This document shows, piece after piece, positions 18,230-26,735 of a DNA stretch of 64,000 nt; within the stretch, counting starts at the first letter, position 1, and each line of letters starts with the position of its first letter. The position numbers and the translations under genes are program-made. A model generated the notes under the pieces. That model ran no database searches. It was not told the DNA's origin and saw only the letters and a program-made list of their open reading frames with translations. This DNA comes from Peribacillus alkalitolerans (GTDB taxonomy: Bacteria > Bacillota > Bacilli > Bacillales > DSM-1321): NCBI RefSeq assembly GCF_010882125.1, contig NZ_JAAGVZ010000007.1, positions 160,441-224,440 on the forward strand. The letters are read 5' to 3'.

Positions 18230-19231
18230 TTGTCGGGTGAAGTATTATCACAAAACGAAATTGATGCACTCTTGTCTGCCCTTTCAACAGGTGAAATGAA
18301 TGCAGATGAGTTAAAAAAAGAAGAGGCTGAGAAAAAAGTTAAGTCTTATGATTTTAAGAGAGCTCTCCGTTTTTCAAAAGATCAAGTAAGAAGTTTAACT
18401 AGAATACATGAAAACTTTGCAAGACTATTAACTACGTTTTTCTCTGCTCAATTGAGGACTTATGTTCAGATTACGGTTGCATCAGCCGATCAGATACCAT
18501 ATGAAGAATTCATTCGGTCTATTCCTAAAATGACCATATTGAACGTGTTTGAGGTTCCACCTCTTGACGGACGCATTTTAATGGAAGTCAATCCAAACAT
18601 CGCTTATTCCATGCTTGATCGTGTTCTTGGTGGAAGAGGATCCAGTGTAAATAAAGTAGAAAACTTGACTGAGATTGAAACCAAAATTATGTCCAATCTA
18701 TTTGAAAGAGGATTTGAAAACCTTCAAGAAGCATGGTCTACCGTAGCTGAAATTGATCCAATCATGACGGATTTTGAAGTCAATCCTCAATTTTTACAAA
18801 TGGTATCTCCCAACGAAACTGTTGTGGTCATATCATTGAATACTCAAATTGGAGAGACAACGGGAATGATAAATATTTGCATTCCACATGTAGTCTTGGA
18901 ACCAATCATCCCAAAATTGTCTGTTCATTATTGGATGCAAACAACTAAGAAAGAAAGATCGACTGAAGAAATTGAGGTCCTGGAGAAAAGGATTGAACAA
19001 TCTGTCGTACCAGTTATAGCCGAACTCGGTAGAACGGATATTAGTATTCAGGATTTTTTACTTCTCGATGTCGGTGATGTGATTGATTTAAATAGATTTA
19101 TAGACCAACCACTTACAATAAAGGTTGGGGATGTGCCGAAATTTGAAGGTCAACCAGGTAAAGTAGGTAGAAAAATGGCCGTTCAAATTTTGGACACATT
19201 GAAAGGGGGAGACGAAGAATATGGTAAGTGA
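18230..19231 (+). CDS. fliM: Flagellar motor switch protein FliM
   Basis: FliM is the middle C-ring protein that binds CheY-phosphate. The start is TTG 18230 after GGGAGGTGACGA, giving 333 residues. The N-terminal CheY-binding peptide VLSQNEIDALLSAL is intact. The CheC-like middle domain follows, then the SpoA-type C-terminal domain (DVGDVIDLNRFIDQPLTIKVG). It overlaps fliY by 11 bases, and the fliY SD (GGGGGAGA) is inside its end. Confidence 0.95.
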   Translation: MSGEVLSQNEIDALLSALSTGEMNADELKKEEAEKKVKSYDFKRALRFSKDQVRSLTRIHENFARLLTTFFSAQLRTYVQITVASADQIPYEEFIRSIPKMTILNVFEVPPLDGRILMEVNPNIAYSMLDRVLGGRGSSVNKVENLTEIETKIMSNLFERGFENLQEAWSTVAEIDPIMTDFEVNPQFLQMVSPNETVVVISLNTQIGETTGMINICIPHVVLEPIIPKLSVHYWMQTTKKERSTEEIEVLEKRIEQSVVPVIAELGRTDISIQDFLLLDVGDVIDLNRFIDQPLTIKVGDVPKFEGQPGKVGRKMAVQILDTLKGGDEEYGK

Positions 19232-20477
19232 TGATATGCTATCTCAAGATGAAATTGATGCTCTTTTGAAGGGTACAGATGATGATTTCGGAGTTGACGA
19301 TCCCCCTGTTGATGATTTCCTTAGTTTAATGGAACAAGATGCACTTGGAGAGATTGGTAATATTTCTTTTGGAAGCTCTGCAACAGCTTTATCTACCTTA
19401 TTAAATCAAAAAGTGGATATAACGACACCGACCGTCTCTGTTATCCATCGTTCAAAACTTCCAGAAGAGTTTCAACATCCTTATGTGGCTATAAAAGTAA
19501 ATTATACTGTTGGTTTTTCAGGGGTGAATCTACTAGTAATCAAGCAATCAGACGCCGCAATCATTGCAGACTTAATGTTGGGTGGAGATGGAATAAACCC
19601 TTCCGATCTTTTAGGTGAAATCCAACTAAGTGCGGTACAGGAAGCTATGAATCAAATGATGGGTTCCGCTGCGACATCAATGTCTACAATCTTTAATAAA
19701 AAAGTGGACATCTCACCACCAAGCATCGATCTATTGAATATGGAGCAAGGTGAGGGCGGAGATTCCATTCCAGCAGACGAATTACTTGCCAAAATATCGT
19801 TTCGCTTGAAAATTGGGGAGTTAATAGATTCAAATATCATGCAATTATTGCCTATCCAGTTTGCAAAAGAGTTAGTTGATGAGCTATTGAACCCATCACC
19901 AACAGTGGAAACTAAAGTTGAGCCAATCATAGAGAAACCTATGGAACAAGCTATCCAACATCAGCAACCCGTTCAAAATCAACATATGTATCAACCACAG
20001 GCGCAACCAGTTGATGCAAATCAATATGAACAACCGCCGATGGCTAATTATAGTGGACAAGGATATCAAGCACCACATAATCCTTATGAGAATTATCAGC
20101 CTGCACCGCATCAACCACAACACTTAGGCTCTCAATATGTACAACCTATGCAAGCAGTGAATGTACAGCCTGCAAGTTTTACAAGCTTTGAGCCTTATAG
20201 ATTACAGGAGCCAGAACAAAAGAATCTGGATATGCTACTAGACATCCCACTTCAGGTTACTGTAGAACTCGGTAGAACAAAACGTTCTGTGAAGGAAATT
20301 CTCGAGCTATCAAGCGGTTCGATCATTGAATTGGATAAGCTCGCCGGGGAGCCTGTTGACATCCTGGTGAACGATCGCCTAATCGCAAAAGGTGAGGTTG
20401 TGGTCATTGATGAGAATTTTGGAGTTCGGGTTACAGACATCATTAGTCAAAGTGATAGACTTAAAAAATTAAGATAA
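19221..20477 (+). CDS. fliY: Flagellar motor switch phosphatase FliY
   Basis: FliY is the Gram-positive FliN-type switch protein fused to a CheC-like phosphatase that dephosphorylates CheY-phosphate. The 418 residues show an N-terminal CheY-binding peptide (MLSQDEIDALLKG) and two CheC-like motifs, one around DALGEIGNISFGSSATAL and one around EAMNQMMGSAATSM. A Gln/Pro/Tyr/His-rich linker occupies about 228-330 and a C-terminal SpoA/FliN domain about 335-418. The linker makes it about 40 residues longer than B. subtilis FliY. Confidence 0.94.
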   Translation: MVSDDMLSQDEIDALLKGTDDDFGVDDPPVDDFLSLMEQDALGEIGNISFGSSATALSTLLNQKVDITTPTVSVIHRSKLPEEFQHPYVAIKVNYTVGFSGVNLLVIKQSDAAIIADLMLGGDGINPSDLLGEIQLSAVQEAMNQMMGSAATSMSTIFNKKVDISPPSIDLLNMEQGEGGDSIPADELLAKISFRLKIGELIDSNIMQLLPIQFAKELVDELLNPSPTVETKVEPIIEKPMEQAIQHQQPVQNQHMYQPQAQPVDANQYEQPPMANYSGQGYQAPHNPYENYQPAPHQPQHLGSQYVQPMQAVNVQPASFTSFEPYRLQEPEQKNLDMLLDIPLQVTVELGRTKRSVKEILELSSGSIIELDKLAGEPVDILVNDRLIAKGEVVVIDENFGVRVTDIISQSDRLKKLR

Positions 20478-20497
20478 TTTCTTGGGGGTAATAATAT

Positions 20498-20860
20498 ATG
20501 GCACATAAAATTTTAATCGTAGATGACGCTGCATTCATGAGAATGATGATTAAGGATATTTTAAGCAAAAATGGTTTTGATGTAGTTGGGGAAGCTGCTG
20601 ATGGTGTCCAAGCCATTGAAAAATTTAAGGAAACATCTCCAGATTTAGTTACTATGGATATCACTATGCCAGAAATGGATGGGATTACTGCATTAAAAGA
20701 AATCAAAAAGCTGAATCCATCCGCAAAAGTGATCATGTGTTCTGCGATGGGTCAACAAGCGATGGTAATTGATGCAATTCAAGCAGGTGCACGTGACTTT
20801 ATCGTGAAGCCATTCCAAGCAGACCGCGTATTAGAAGCAATCAACAAGACATTGAGCTAA
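20498..20860 (+). CDS. cheY: Chemotaxis response regulator CheY
   Basis: CheY is phosphorylated by CheA and, in bacilli, promotes counterclockwise rotation by binding FliM and FliY. It is a single receiver domain of 120 residues. The acidic pair is in ILIVDDAAF, the phosphoacceptor Asp54 in VTMDITMPEMDG, the Ser/Thr switch in IMCSAMGQ and the Lys in FIVKPF. The ATG follows GGGGGTAATA. Confidence 0.96.
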   Translation: MAHKILIVDDAAFMRMMIKDILSKNGFDVVGEAADGVQAIEKFKETSPDLVTMDITMPEMDGITALKEIKKLNPSAKVIMCSAMGQQAMVIDAIQAGARDFIVKPFQADRVLEAINKTLS

Positions 20861-20892
20861 TATTCTATCATCAGTTAGAGGGTGTAATCCCA

Positions 20893-21549
20893 TTGGTTTA
20901 TTTTAAAAAAATAACTTACTTCTTTGTTATTACAATGATCGTTCTGCTTGGATCCAATATTCAGGTCCAAGCAGAGCAAGGTGAGAAAACAGTAAAAGAT
21001 TTCTATCAACCTAAGGATAAAAAAGAGAGTACTGAAAAGGTTTCTGATTCCGAAAATAATACAGCGGATATAGGATCTTCAACAGGTCTTACTTTTTTTG
21101 ATTTTTTGAGAATGATAGTAGCAACACTTTTTGTTGTTGCCCTTCTCTATTTTGTGTTGAGATTTATCAATAAAAAAAGTAGAGCTTACCAAAAGGTCAC
21201 CTATGTCCAAAATTTAGGTGGAACGAGCTTAGGTGGAAATCGATCCATCCAATTAGTGAAAATTGGGAACAGAGTTCTTATAGTGGGAGTTGGAGAGGAC
21301 ATCCAATTATTAAAAGAAATCGATAATCCAGAAGAATTCTCTTCCATTATGGACACTTATCTTTCTACAGGAGAATCCGATTTTCAAGCTTCAGATATTT
21401 TTTCAAAATTTGTTGTTAAAAAGCAAGCGTCAAATAATCCATCTTTTGAAAACTTTACTTCTCATATTAAAGAGCAATTAAGTGATTTTTCTAAGTCAAG
21501 AAGGAAATTACAACAAGATTTGAAGAAGGAGAAAGACCGAGATGAATGA
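20893..21549 (+). CDS. fliO: Flagellar export gate protein FliO (FliZ)
   Basis: FliO helps assemble the FliP-FliQ-FliR export gate. The start is TTG 20893 after GAGGGTGTAAT. The 218 residues begin with a signal-like hydrophobic helix (about 7-27), followed by a Lys/Asp-rich extracytoplasmic segment. The second membrane helix lies at about 72-92 (FLRMIVATLFVVALLYFVLRF). A cytoplasmic FliO domain with GNRVLIVGVGEDIQLL and a charged tail follow. It corresponds to B. subtilis FliZ and overlaps fliP by eight bases. Confidence 0.9.
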   Translation: MVYFKKITYFFVITMIVLLGSNIQVQAEQGEKTVKDFYQPKDKKESTEKVSDSENNTADIGSSTGLTFFDFLRMIVATLFVVALLYFVLRFINKKSRAYQKVTYVQNLGGTSLGGNRSIQLVKIGNRVLIVGVGEDIQLLKEIDNPEEFSSIMDTYLSTGESDFQASDIFSKFVVKKQASNNPSFENFTSHIKEQLSDFSKSRRKLQQDLKKEKDRDE

Positions 21550-22210
21550 ATTCATGGAATTTTTCAACGGCAATGACGCTTCTTCAGTTTCAACTTCTGT
21601 AAAGTTATTGCTTCTACTTACAGTGTTATCCTTGGCACCAAGTATCTTGATCTTGATGACATGTTTTACACGGGTCATTATTGTTTTAGGATTTGTAAGG
21701 ACGTCTTTGGCGACACAACAAATGCCTCCAACCCAAGTTCTTGTTGGATTAGCATTATTTATTACTTTTTTTGTCATGGCTCCTACCTTTCAAGAGGTGA
21801 ATGAGAAAGCTTTGACCCCGTTGTTTAATGAGGAAATTCAATTGGAAGAGGCCTATGAAAGGGCATCGGTTCCTTTTAAGGAATTTATGAGTCAACATAC
21901 ACGTCAAAAGGATTTGGAACTGTTTTTAGCATACGCGAAAATGGATCGTCCAAAAAGTATTGAAGATATTCCCTTGACGGCACTTGTACCAGCATTCGCA
22001 ATCAGTGAAATAAAGACGGCCTTTCAAATTGGCTTCATGATTTTCATACCATTCCTAGTCATTGATATGATTGTAGCTAGTGTTTTAATGTCGATGGGTA
22101 TGATGATGCTTCCACCAGTGATGATATCATTGCCTTTTAAGATTTTACTATTTGTGTTGGTGGATGGTTGGTATCTTGTTGTTAAATCTTTGCTACAAAG
22201 CTTTGAGTAG
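21542..22210 (+). CDS. fliP: Flagellar type III export gate protein FliP
   Basis: FliP forms the five-subunit core of the export gate in the MS ring. The 222 residues carry the FliP signatures LSLAPSILILMTCFTRVIIVLGFVR-like and GWYLVVKSL, the conserved TALVPAFAISEIKTAFQIGF, and about four membrane helices. ATG 21542 follows AAGGAGAAAG within the end of fliO. Confidence 0.96.
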   Translation: MNEFMEFFNGNDASSVSTSVKLLLLLTVLSLAPSILILMTCFTRVIIVLGFVRTSLATQQMPPTQVLVGLALFITFFVMAPTFQEVNEKALTPLFNEEIQLEEAYERASVPFKEFMSQHTRQKDLELFLAYAKMDRPKSIEDIPLTALVPAFAISEIKTAFQIGFMIFIPFLVIDMIVASVLMSMGMMMLPPVMISLPFKILLFVLVDGWYLVVKSLLQSFE

Positions 22211-22219
22211 GTGAGGAAA

Positions 22220-22489
22220 GTGAACCAAGAATTTGTTGTAAAAATAGCTGAGCAAGGGATTTACACTATATTAATCATTTGTGGCCCTTTATTATTATTG
22301 GCACTTGTAATTGGATTGGTCGTAAGTATTTTTCAGGCTGCCACCCAAATCCAAGAACAAACATTGGCTTTTGTTCCTAAAATTGTGGCCGTTCTTCTTG
22401 GATTAATCTTTTTTGGTCCATGGATGCTTGGCCATATGCTTTCTTATGCACAAGAAATCTTCGGTAATCTCAATAGATTTGTAGGTTAA
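22220..22489 (+). CDS. fliQ: Flagellar type III export gate protein FliQ
   Basis: FliQ packs around the FliP-FliR helix to form the gate. I chose GTG 22220, which follows TAGGTGAGGAAA and gives 89 residues with the usual N-terminus. A GTG at 22211 overlaps the SD. Two membrane helices (about 13-38 and 51-71) flank the family motif ATQIQEQTLAFVPKI. Its stop overlaps the fliR start as TAATG. Confidence 0.93.
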   Translation: MNQEFVVKIAEQGIYTILIICGPLLLLALVIGLVVSIFQAATQIQEQTLAFVPKIVAVLLGLIFFGPWMLGHMLSYAQEIFGNLNRFVG

Positions 22490-23271
22490 TGGATATGCAG
22501 GAGCTATTGCCTCAATTCCCAGGTTTTTTGTTGATTTTAGTTAGGGTTACTGCATTTTTTGTGACAATGCCGATTTTCTCATATCGAACAATTCCTGCCA
22601 GTCATCGAATTGGCTTTAGTTTTTTTCTGGCATGGATCATGTATTACACGATGGATATTCCTGTTTTAGAAATAGATGTTAGCTATTTCCTTTTAATAGT
22701 TAAAGAAGCATTAGTAGGATTAATGATAGGATTTATCGCATTTGTAATAATGACTGCAGTTCAAATTGCCGGAGGATTTATCGACTTTCAAATGGGATTT
22801 GCGATCGCCAATGTAATCGATCCCCAAACTGGAGTGCAAAGCCCTTTAGTTGGTCAGTACCTTTATACCTTCGCTTTGCTTTTTTTGCTTGTGACAAACG
22901 GACATCATTTATTACTTGACGGCATTTATTATAGTTATCAATTCATACCCGTTGATCAAGCCTTTATTCCATTTAATAATGAAGATTTATTACTCTTTGT
23001 TGTAAAAAGTTTCAACAAAGCGTTTCTCATTGCTTTCCAAATGTCGATTCCTGTTGTCGGAAGCTTGTTTATTGTCGATATTGCTCTTGGTATTCTTGCT
23101 AGGACAGTTCCTCAACTAAATATCTTTGTGGTAGGACTACCAATCAAAATTGGTGTGAGCTTTGTTGTCTTGATTATCGTTATGGGTGCACTTATGACTT
23201 CTGTCTCTCATTTATTTGAATATACGATTATTACAATGAGAGGTTTAATGGAATGGATGGGAGGAACCTGA
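22489..23271 (+). CDS. fliR: Flagellar type III export gate protein FliR
   Basis: FliR is the single-copy gate subunit that completes the FliP ring. The 260 residues are very hydrophobic with about six membrane helices and the conserved segment AGGFIDFQMGFAIANVIDPQ. The start is coupled to the end of fliQ (TAATG). flhB follows after one base, so fliO-fliP-fliQ-fliR-flhB is tightly packed. Confidence 0.95.
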   Translation: MDMQELLPQFPGFLLILVRVTAFFVTMPIFSYRTIPASHRIGFSFFLAWIMYYTMDIPVLEIDVSYFLLIVKEALVGLMIGFIAFVIMTAVQIAGGFIDFQMGFAIANVIDPQTGVQSPLVGQYLYTFALLFLLVTNGHHLLLDGIYYSYQFIPVDQAFIPFNNEDLLLFVVKSFNKAFLIAFQMSIPVVGSLFIVDIALGILARTVPQLNIFVVGLPIKIGVSFVVLIIVMGALMTSVSHLFEYTIITMRGLMEWMGGT

Positions 23272-23272
23272 C

Positions 23273-24352
23273 GTGAAGTTACAACTAAATCTGCAATTTT
23301 TTGCTGGTGAAAAAACGGAAAAAGCCACTCCAAAAAAAAGACAGGATGCCAGGAAGAAGGGCCAGGTTGCGAAAAGTCAGGATGTTAATACAGCAATAGT
23401 CTTACTTGCTGTGTTTTTTCTTCTCCTAATGACAGGTGGACATATGTTGGATTTAGTTTTAGGAATATATAAAGTGTCATTCCAGGAATTCATGTTAATG
23501 GATTTAACTGAAGCCAATATTCAATCGATTTTTGTTCAAGTAACTGAGAAAGCTGCTTTATTTTTGCTACCTATTATGGGGATAGCCATGGTAGCTGGAT
23601 TGGCTTCAAATTATATGCAGGTCGGCATACTTTTTTCCACAGAGGCTATACAGTTCAAACTTAGCAAATTGAATCCAATTAGTGGGTTTAAAAGAATTGT
23701 GTCTGTAAGGGCGCTAGTAGAATTATTAAAATCTATATTAAAAATAAGCTTTGTAGGATTTATTGCATTCTCTGTTGTTTGGTCCCGGATGGATGAAATA
23801 TTGATTTTATCTCAAAAATCAGTAGGTGCCTCGTTGATTACCTTAGGTGATATTACGATAAAGGTAGGATTGTATTCTTCTGGTGCCCTTTTGTTTTTGT
23901 CTTTGATGGATTATCTTTACCAAAAATATGATTTCGAAAAAAGTATCAGAATGTCTAAACAAGATATCAAAGATGAATATAAAAACATCGAGGGTGACCC
24001 TCTTATAAAATCGAAAATTAAGCAAAAGCAAAGAGAGATGGCGATGCAAAGGATGATGCAAGAAGTACCAAAAGCCGATGTCGTCATTACCAATCCCACT
24101 CACTATGCAATTGCTATAAAATATGATGAAAAACAAGCTGATGCACCTATAGTTGTAGCAAAAGGTGTAGACTATGTAGCACAAAAAATTAAATTTGTTG
24201 CAAAAGAAAATGATGTTGTAATGGTAGAAAATCGGCCTTTAGCTAGGGCGTTATACGACCAAACGGATATCGGCCAAGCTATACCTGAAGAGTTCTTTAA
24301 AGCGATTGCAGAGATACTTGCCTTTGTCTATAAGACAAAAGGTAAAGTGTAA
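23273..24352 (+). CDS. flhB: Flagellar export substrate-specificity switch protein FlhB
   Basis: FlhB switches export from rod and hook to filament substrates after it cleaves itself. The 359 residues open with the cytoplasmic GEKTEKATPKKRQDARKKGQ. Four membrane helices and a cytoplasmic domain follow. The autocleavage motif NPTH is intact at about residues 274-277 (VITNPTHYAIAIKY). The start is GTG 23273 after GGGAGGAAC. Unlike the other gene joints here, it is followed by a 346-base gap of repeats. Confidence 0.95.
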   Translation: MKLQLNLQFFAGEKTEKATPKKRQDARKKGQVAKSQDVNTAIVLLAVFFLLLMTGGHMLDLVLGIYKVSFQEFMLMDLTEANIQSIFVQVTEKAALFLLPIMGIAMVAGLASNYMQVGILFSTEAIQFKLSKLNPISGFKRIVSVRALVELLKSILKISFVGFIAFSVVWSRMDEILILSQKSVGASLITLGDITIKVGLYSSGALLFLSLMDYLYQKYDFEKSIRMSKQDIKDEYKNIEGDPLIKSKIKQKQREMAMQRMMQEVPKADVVITNPTHYAIAIKYDEKQADAPIVVAKGVDYVAQKIKFVAKENDVVMVENRPLARALYDQTDIGQAIPEEFFKAIAEILAFVYKTKGKV

Positions 24353-24360
24353 TTTTTATA

Positions 24361-24485
24361 CTTTAAGAAAGTATAAATTGGCAGCAAAGAAGTAAGTCGG
24401 CGTCGTAGCCAAATTTAGGTTTAAAGTATAAGTGCAACTAGGCAATCGCCAGCGCTTAAGCTTGGCGCTAGCAAAGTTTTCTAAT
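24361..24485 (+). repeat. Repeat A copy 1, between flhB and flhA
   Basis: This 125-base element starts CTTTAAGAAAGTATAAATTG and ends AGTTTTCTAAT. A second copy of exactly the same length, with about 13 mismatches and no gap, is at 41293-41417. It is internally symmetric: AAATTGGC pairs with GCCAAATTT, and AGCGCTTAAGCTTGGCGCT is a near-palindrome followed by GTTTTCT. It has no open frame and looks like a small non-coding palindromic repeat. Confidence 0.8.
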
Positions 24486-24520
24486 ATTATAAGAAAGTTT
24501 ATCTTTCTGAAGTCAGAACA

Positions 24521-24668
24521 TTGTCTAGCTCCAGCGCCCAGCGACTAGTGTACTTCGCCCACCTCCCTACGATAAGTCAACATCGAATCGCTTACGCTCT
24601 TCGTGTTTCCTTTATCTCAGTAGGTGTGCTCCAGTCCATAAGTCGCTAAACAGGCGCTTGCGCTTTTC
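24521..24668 (+). repeat. Repeat B, long imperfect hairpin of Bacillaceae type
   Basis: It starts TTGTCTAGCTCCAGCGCC and ends GGCGCTTGCGCTTTTCTAAT. AGCGCC (24533-24538) and AGCGAC (24540-24545) pair with GTCGCT (24642-24647) and GGCGCT (24653-24658). Further inner arms, CTACGATAA/TTATCTCAGTAG and CGAA/TTCG, make a cruciform of about 145 bases. The opening and closing phrases are common in intergenic repeats of Bacillus-like genomes. Together with repeat A it fills the flhB-flhA gap, leaving no room for a gene. Confidence 0.7.
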
Positions 24669-24698
24669 TAATAGTTTGTTGGTTGGGAGAGGAAATGT

Positions 24699-26735
24699 AT
24701 GTCAGCAAGAGATTTAACAGTTTTGATAAGTGTAATCATGATCGTTGCCATGTTGATTATTCCATTACCAACTTGGTTGCTTAGTATATTGATATTATTG
24801 AATATCTCTCTTGCATTATTAGTCTTATTAACAGCAATGAATATGAAAGAACCTTTAGAGCTTTCCATCTTTCCTTCTCTTTTACTCTTACTTACGTTAT
24901 TCAGATTGGGACTAAACGTTTCAACTACCCGATCTATCCTGAGCCATGGTGAAGCTGGTGGGGTTGTTGAAGTGTTCGGGACCTTCGTAGTCGGTGGGAA
25001 AGTAATTGTAGGTTTGGTAATTTTCGTCATTCTAGTAATCATTCAGTTTATCGTTATTACAAAAGGTGCAGAGCGCGTTTCAGAAGTAGCAGCCAGATTT
25101 ACCCTGGACGCGATGCCTGGTAAGCAAATGAGTATTGACGCTGATTTAAATGCTGGGATGATTTCTGAAAAAGAAGCGCGTGAACGACGTGAAAAAATAG
25201 GTCGCGAAGCGGATTTTTACGGATCTATGGATGGAGCGAGCAAATTTGTTAAGGGAGATGCTATCGCTGGCATCATTATTGTACTGATCAATTTAATCGT
25301 TGGAATGGTTATTGGTGTAATGCAGCTCGAGTTAAGTGTCCAAGAAGCAGCCGTTAGGTTTACGCTTTTGACGGTTGGGGATGGTATAGTCAGTCAGGTA
25401 CCTGCTTTATTAATCTCTACGGCCACAGGTATTATCGTCACAAGGGCGGCCTCTAATGGAAACCTCGGTGAAGACATTACTAAACAACTATTTGCTTATC
25501 CAAAAATGCTCTATGTTACTGGAGGAACGATTCTACTACTAGGTTTATTCACTCCAATTAGTGATTTTTACACCATTCCGCTCGCTGGCCTTCTTATTGG
25601 TGGGGGCTATTTAATCAGTAGAACTCCAACTCCAGATCAGGACGAAATTCAAGAACTTGAGCAAGAAATTGAAACAGATGAAATGAAGAGTCCTGAGAGT
25701 GTTGTTAACCTTCTAAGTGTAGATCCGATAGAATTCGAGTTTGGATATGGACTTATTCCCCTTGCAGACGCTAATCAGGGGGGTGACTTATTGGATCGAG
25801 TGGTCATGATCCGGAGGCAGCTGGCAATAGAATTAGGACTTGTCATTCCAGTTGTTCGTATTCGAGATAACATTCAGTTGAATCCAAACGAGTATCGTTT
25901 AAAAATTAAAGGGAATGAGATGGCAAGGGGAGAGCTTCTGTTAGATCATTATTTGGCTATGAGCCCTGGAATGGATGATGATTCAATTGAAGGGATAGAC
26001 ACAATTGAGCCATCCTTTGGACTACCTGCAAAATGGATTGGTGAAGATATGAAAGAACATGCAGAAATCATGGGATATACCGTGGTAGATCCACCTAGTG
26101 TTGTATCGACACATATTACAGAAGTCATTAAAGGAAATGCTCACATTCTAATTGGTAGACAAGAAACAAAGCAGTTAATTGATCATTTAGTGGAAAGCTC
26201 ACCAATATTAGTAGAAGAAGTGACTCCAAACCCACTATCAATTGGTGAGATACAGAAGGTTTTAGCAAAACTTTTAAAAGAGAAAGTTTCGATTCGTAAT
26301 CTTCCTATCATTTTTGAAACCTTAGCAGATTACGGGAAGCTTACTTCTGATACAGATTTACTTACTGAATATGTACGCCAAAATTTAGCAAGGCAAATCA
26401 CCAATCAATATATAGGAAACCAAGACCAGCTTAAGGTCATTACGGTTTCAGGCAGAGTGGAAAAAGTAATAGCGGATGGAGTCCAGCAAACAGAACATGG
26501 AAATTATCTATCGATAGATCCAGCGGATTCTCAAGCGATCCTCCAATCCATTGCTAATAAGCTGGAAGATTTGGCAATCATGGATCAAACTCCAATCATC
26601 CTTTGTTCTCCTGCTGTCAGAATGTATGTACGACAACTTACAGAAAGATATTTTCCTCAATTGCCAATACTATCTTACAATGAATTAGAATCGGCTGTTG
26701 AAGTCCAAAGTGTAGGGGTGGTGAATGTAGAATGA
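24699..26735 (+). CDS. flhA: Flagellar type III export component FlhA
   Basis: FlhA is the large export-gate protein whose cytoplasmic ring receives chaperone-substrate complexes. The 678 residues have about eight N-terminal membrane helices (to about 325). The FHIPEP-family loop holds AARFTLDAMPGKQMSIDADLN-type sequence, and the C-terminal domain ends around LSYNELES. ATG 24699 follows GAGAGGAAAT. It overlaps flhF by four bases. Confidence 0.96.
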   Translation: MSARDLTVLISVIMIVAMLIIPLPTWLLSILILLNISLALLVLLTAMNMKEPLELSIFPSLLLLLTLFRLGLNVSTTRSILSHGEAGGVVEVFGTFVVGGKVIVGLVIFVILVIIQFIVITKGAERVSEVAARFTLDAMPGKQMSIDADLNAGMISEKEARERREKIGREADFYGSMDGASKFVKGDAIAGIIIVLINLIVGMVIGVMQLELSVQEAAVRFTLLTVGDGIVSQVPALLISTATGIIVTRAASNGNLGEDITKQLFAYPKMLYVTGGTILLLGLFTPISDFYTIPLAGLLIGGGYLISRTPTPDQDEIQELEQEIETDEMKSPESVVNLLSVDPIEFEFGYGLIPLADANQGGDLLDRVVMIRRQLAIELGLVIPVVRIRDNIQLNPNEYRLKIKGNEMARGELLLDHYLAMSPGMDDDSIEGIDTIEPSFGLPAKWIGEDMKEHAEIMGYTVVDPPSVVSTHITEVIKGNAHILIGRQETKQLIDHLVESSPILVEEVTPNPLSIGEIQKVLAKLLKEKVSIRNLPIIFETLADYGKLTSDTDLLTEYVRQNLARQITNQYIGNQDQLKVITVSGRVEKVIADGVQQTEHGNYLSIDPADSQAILQSIANKLEDLAIMDQTPIILCSPAVRMYVRQLTERYFPQLPILSYNELESAVEVQSVGVVNVE

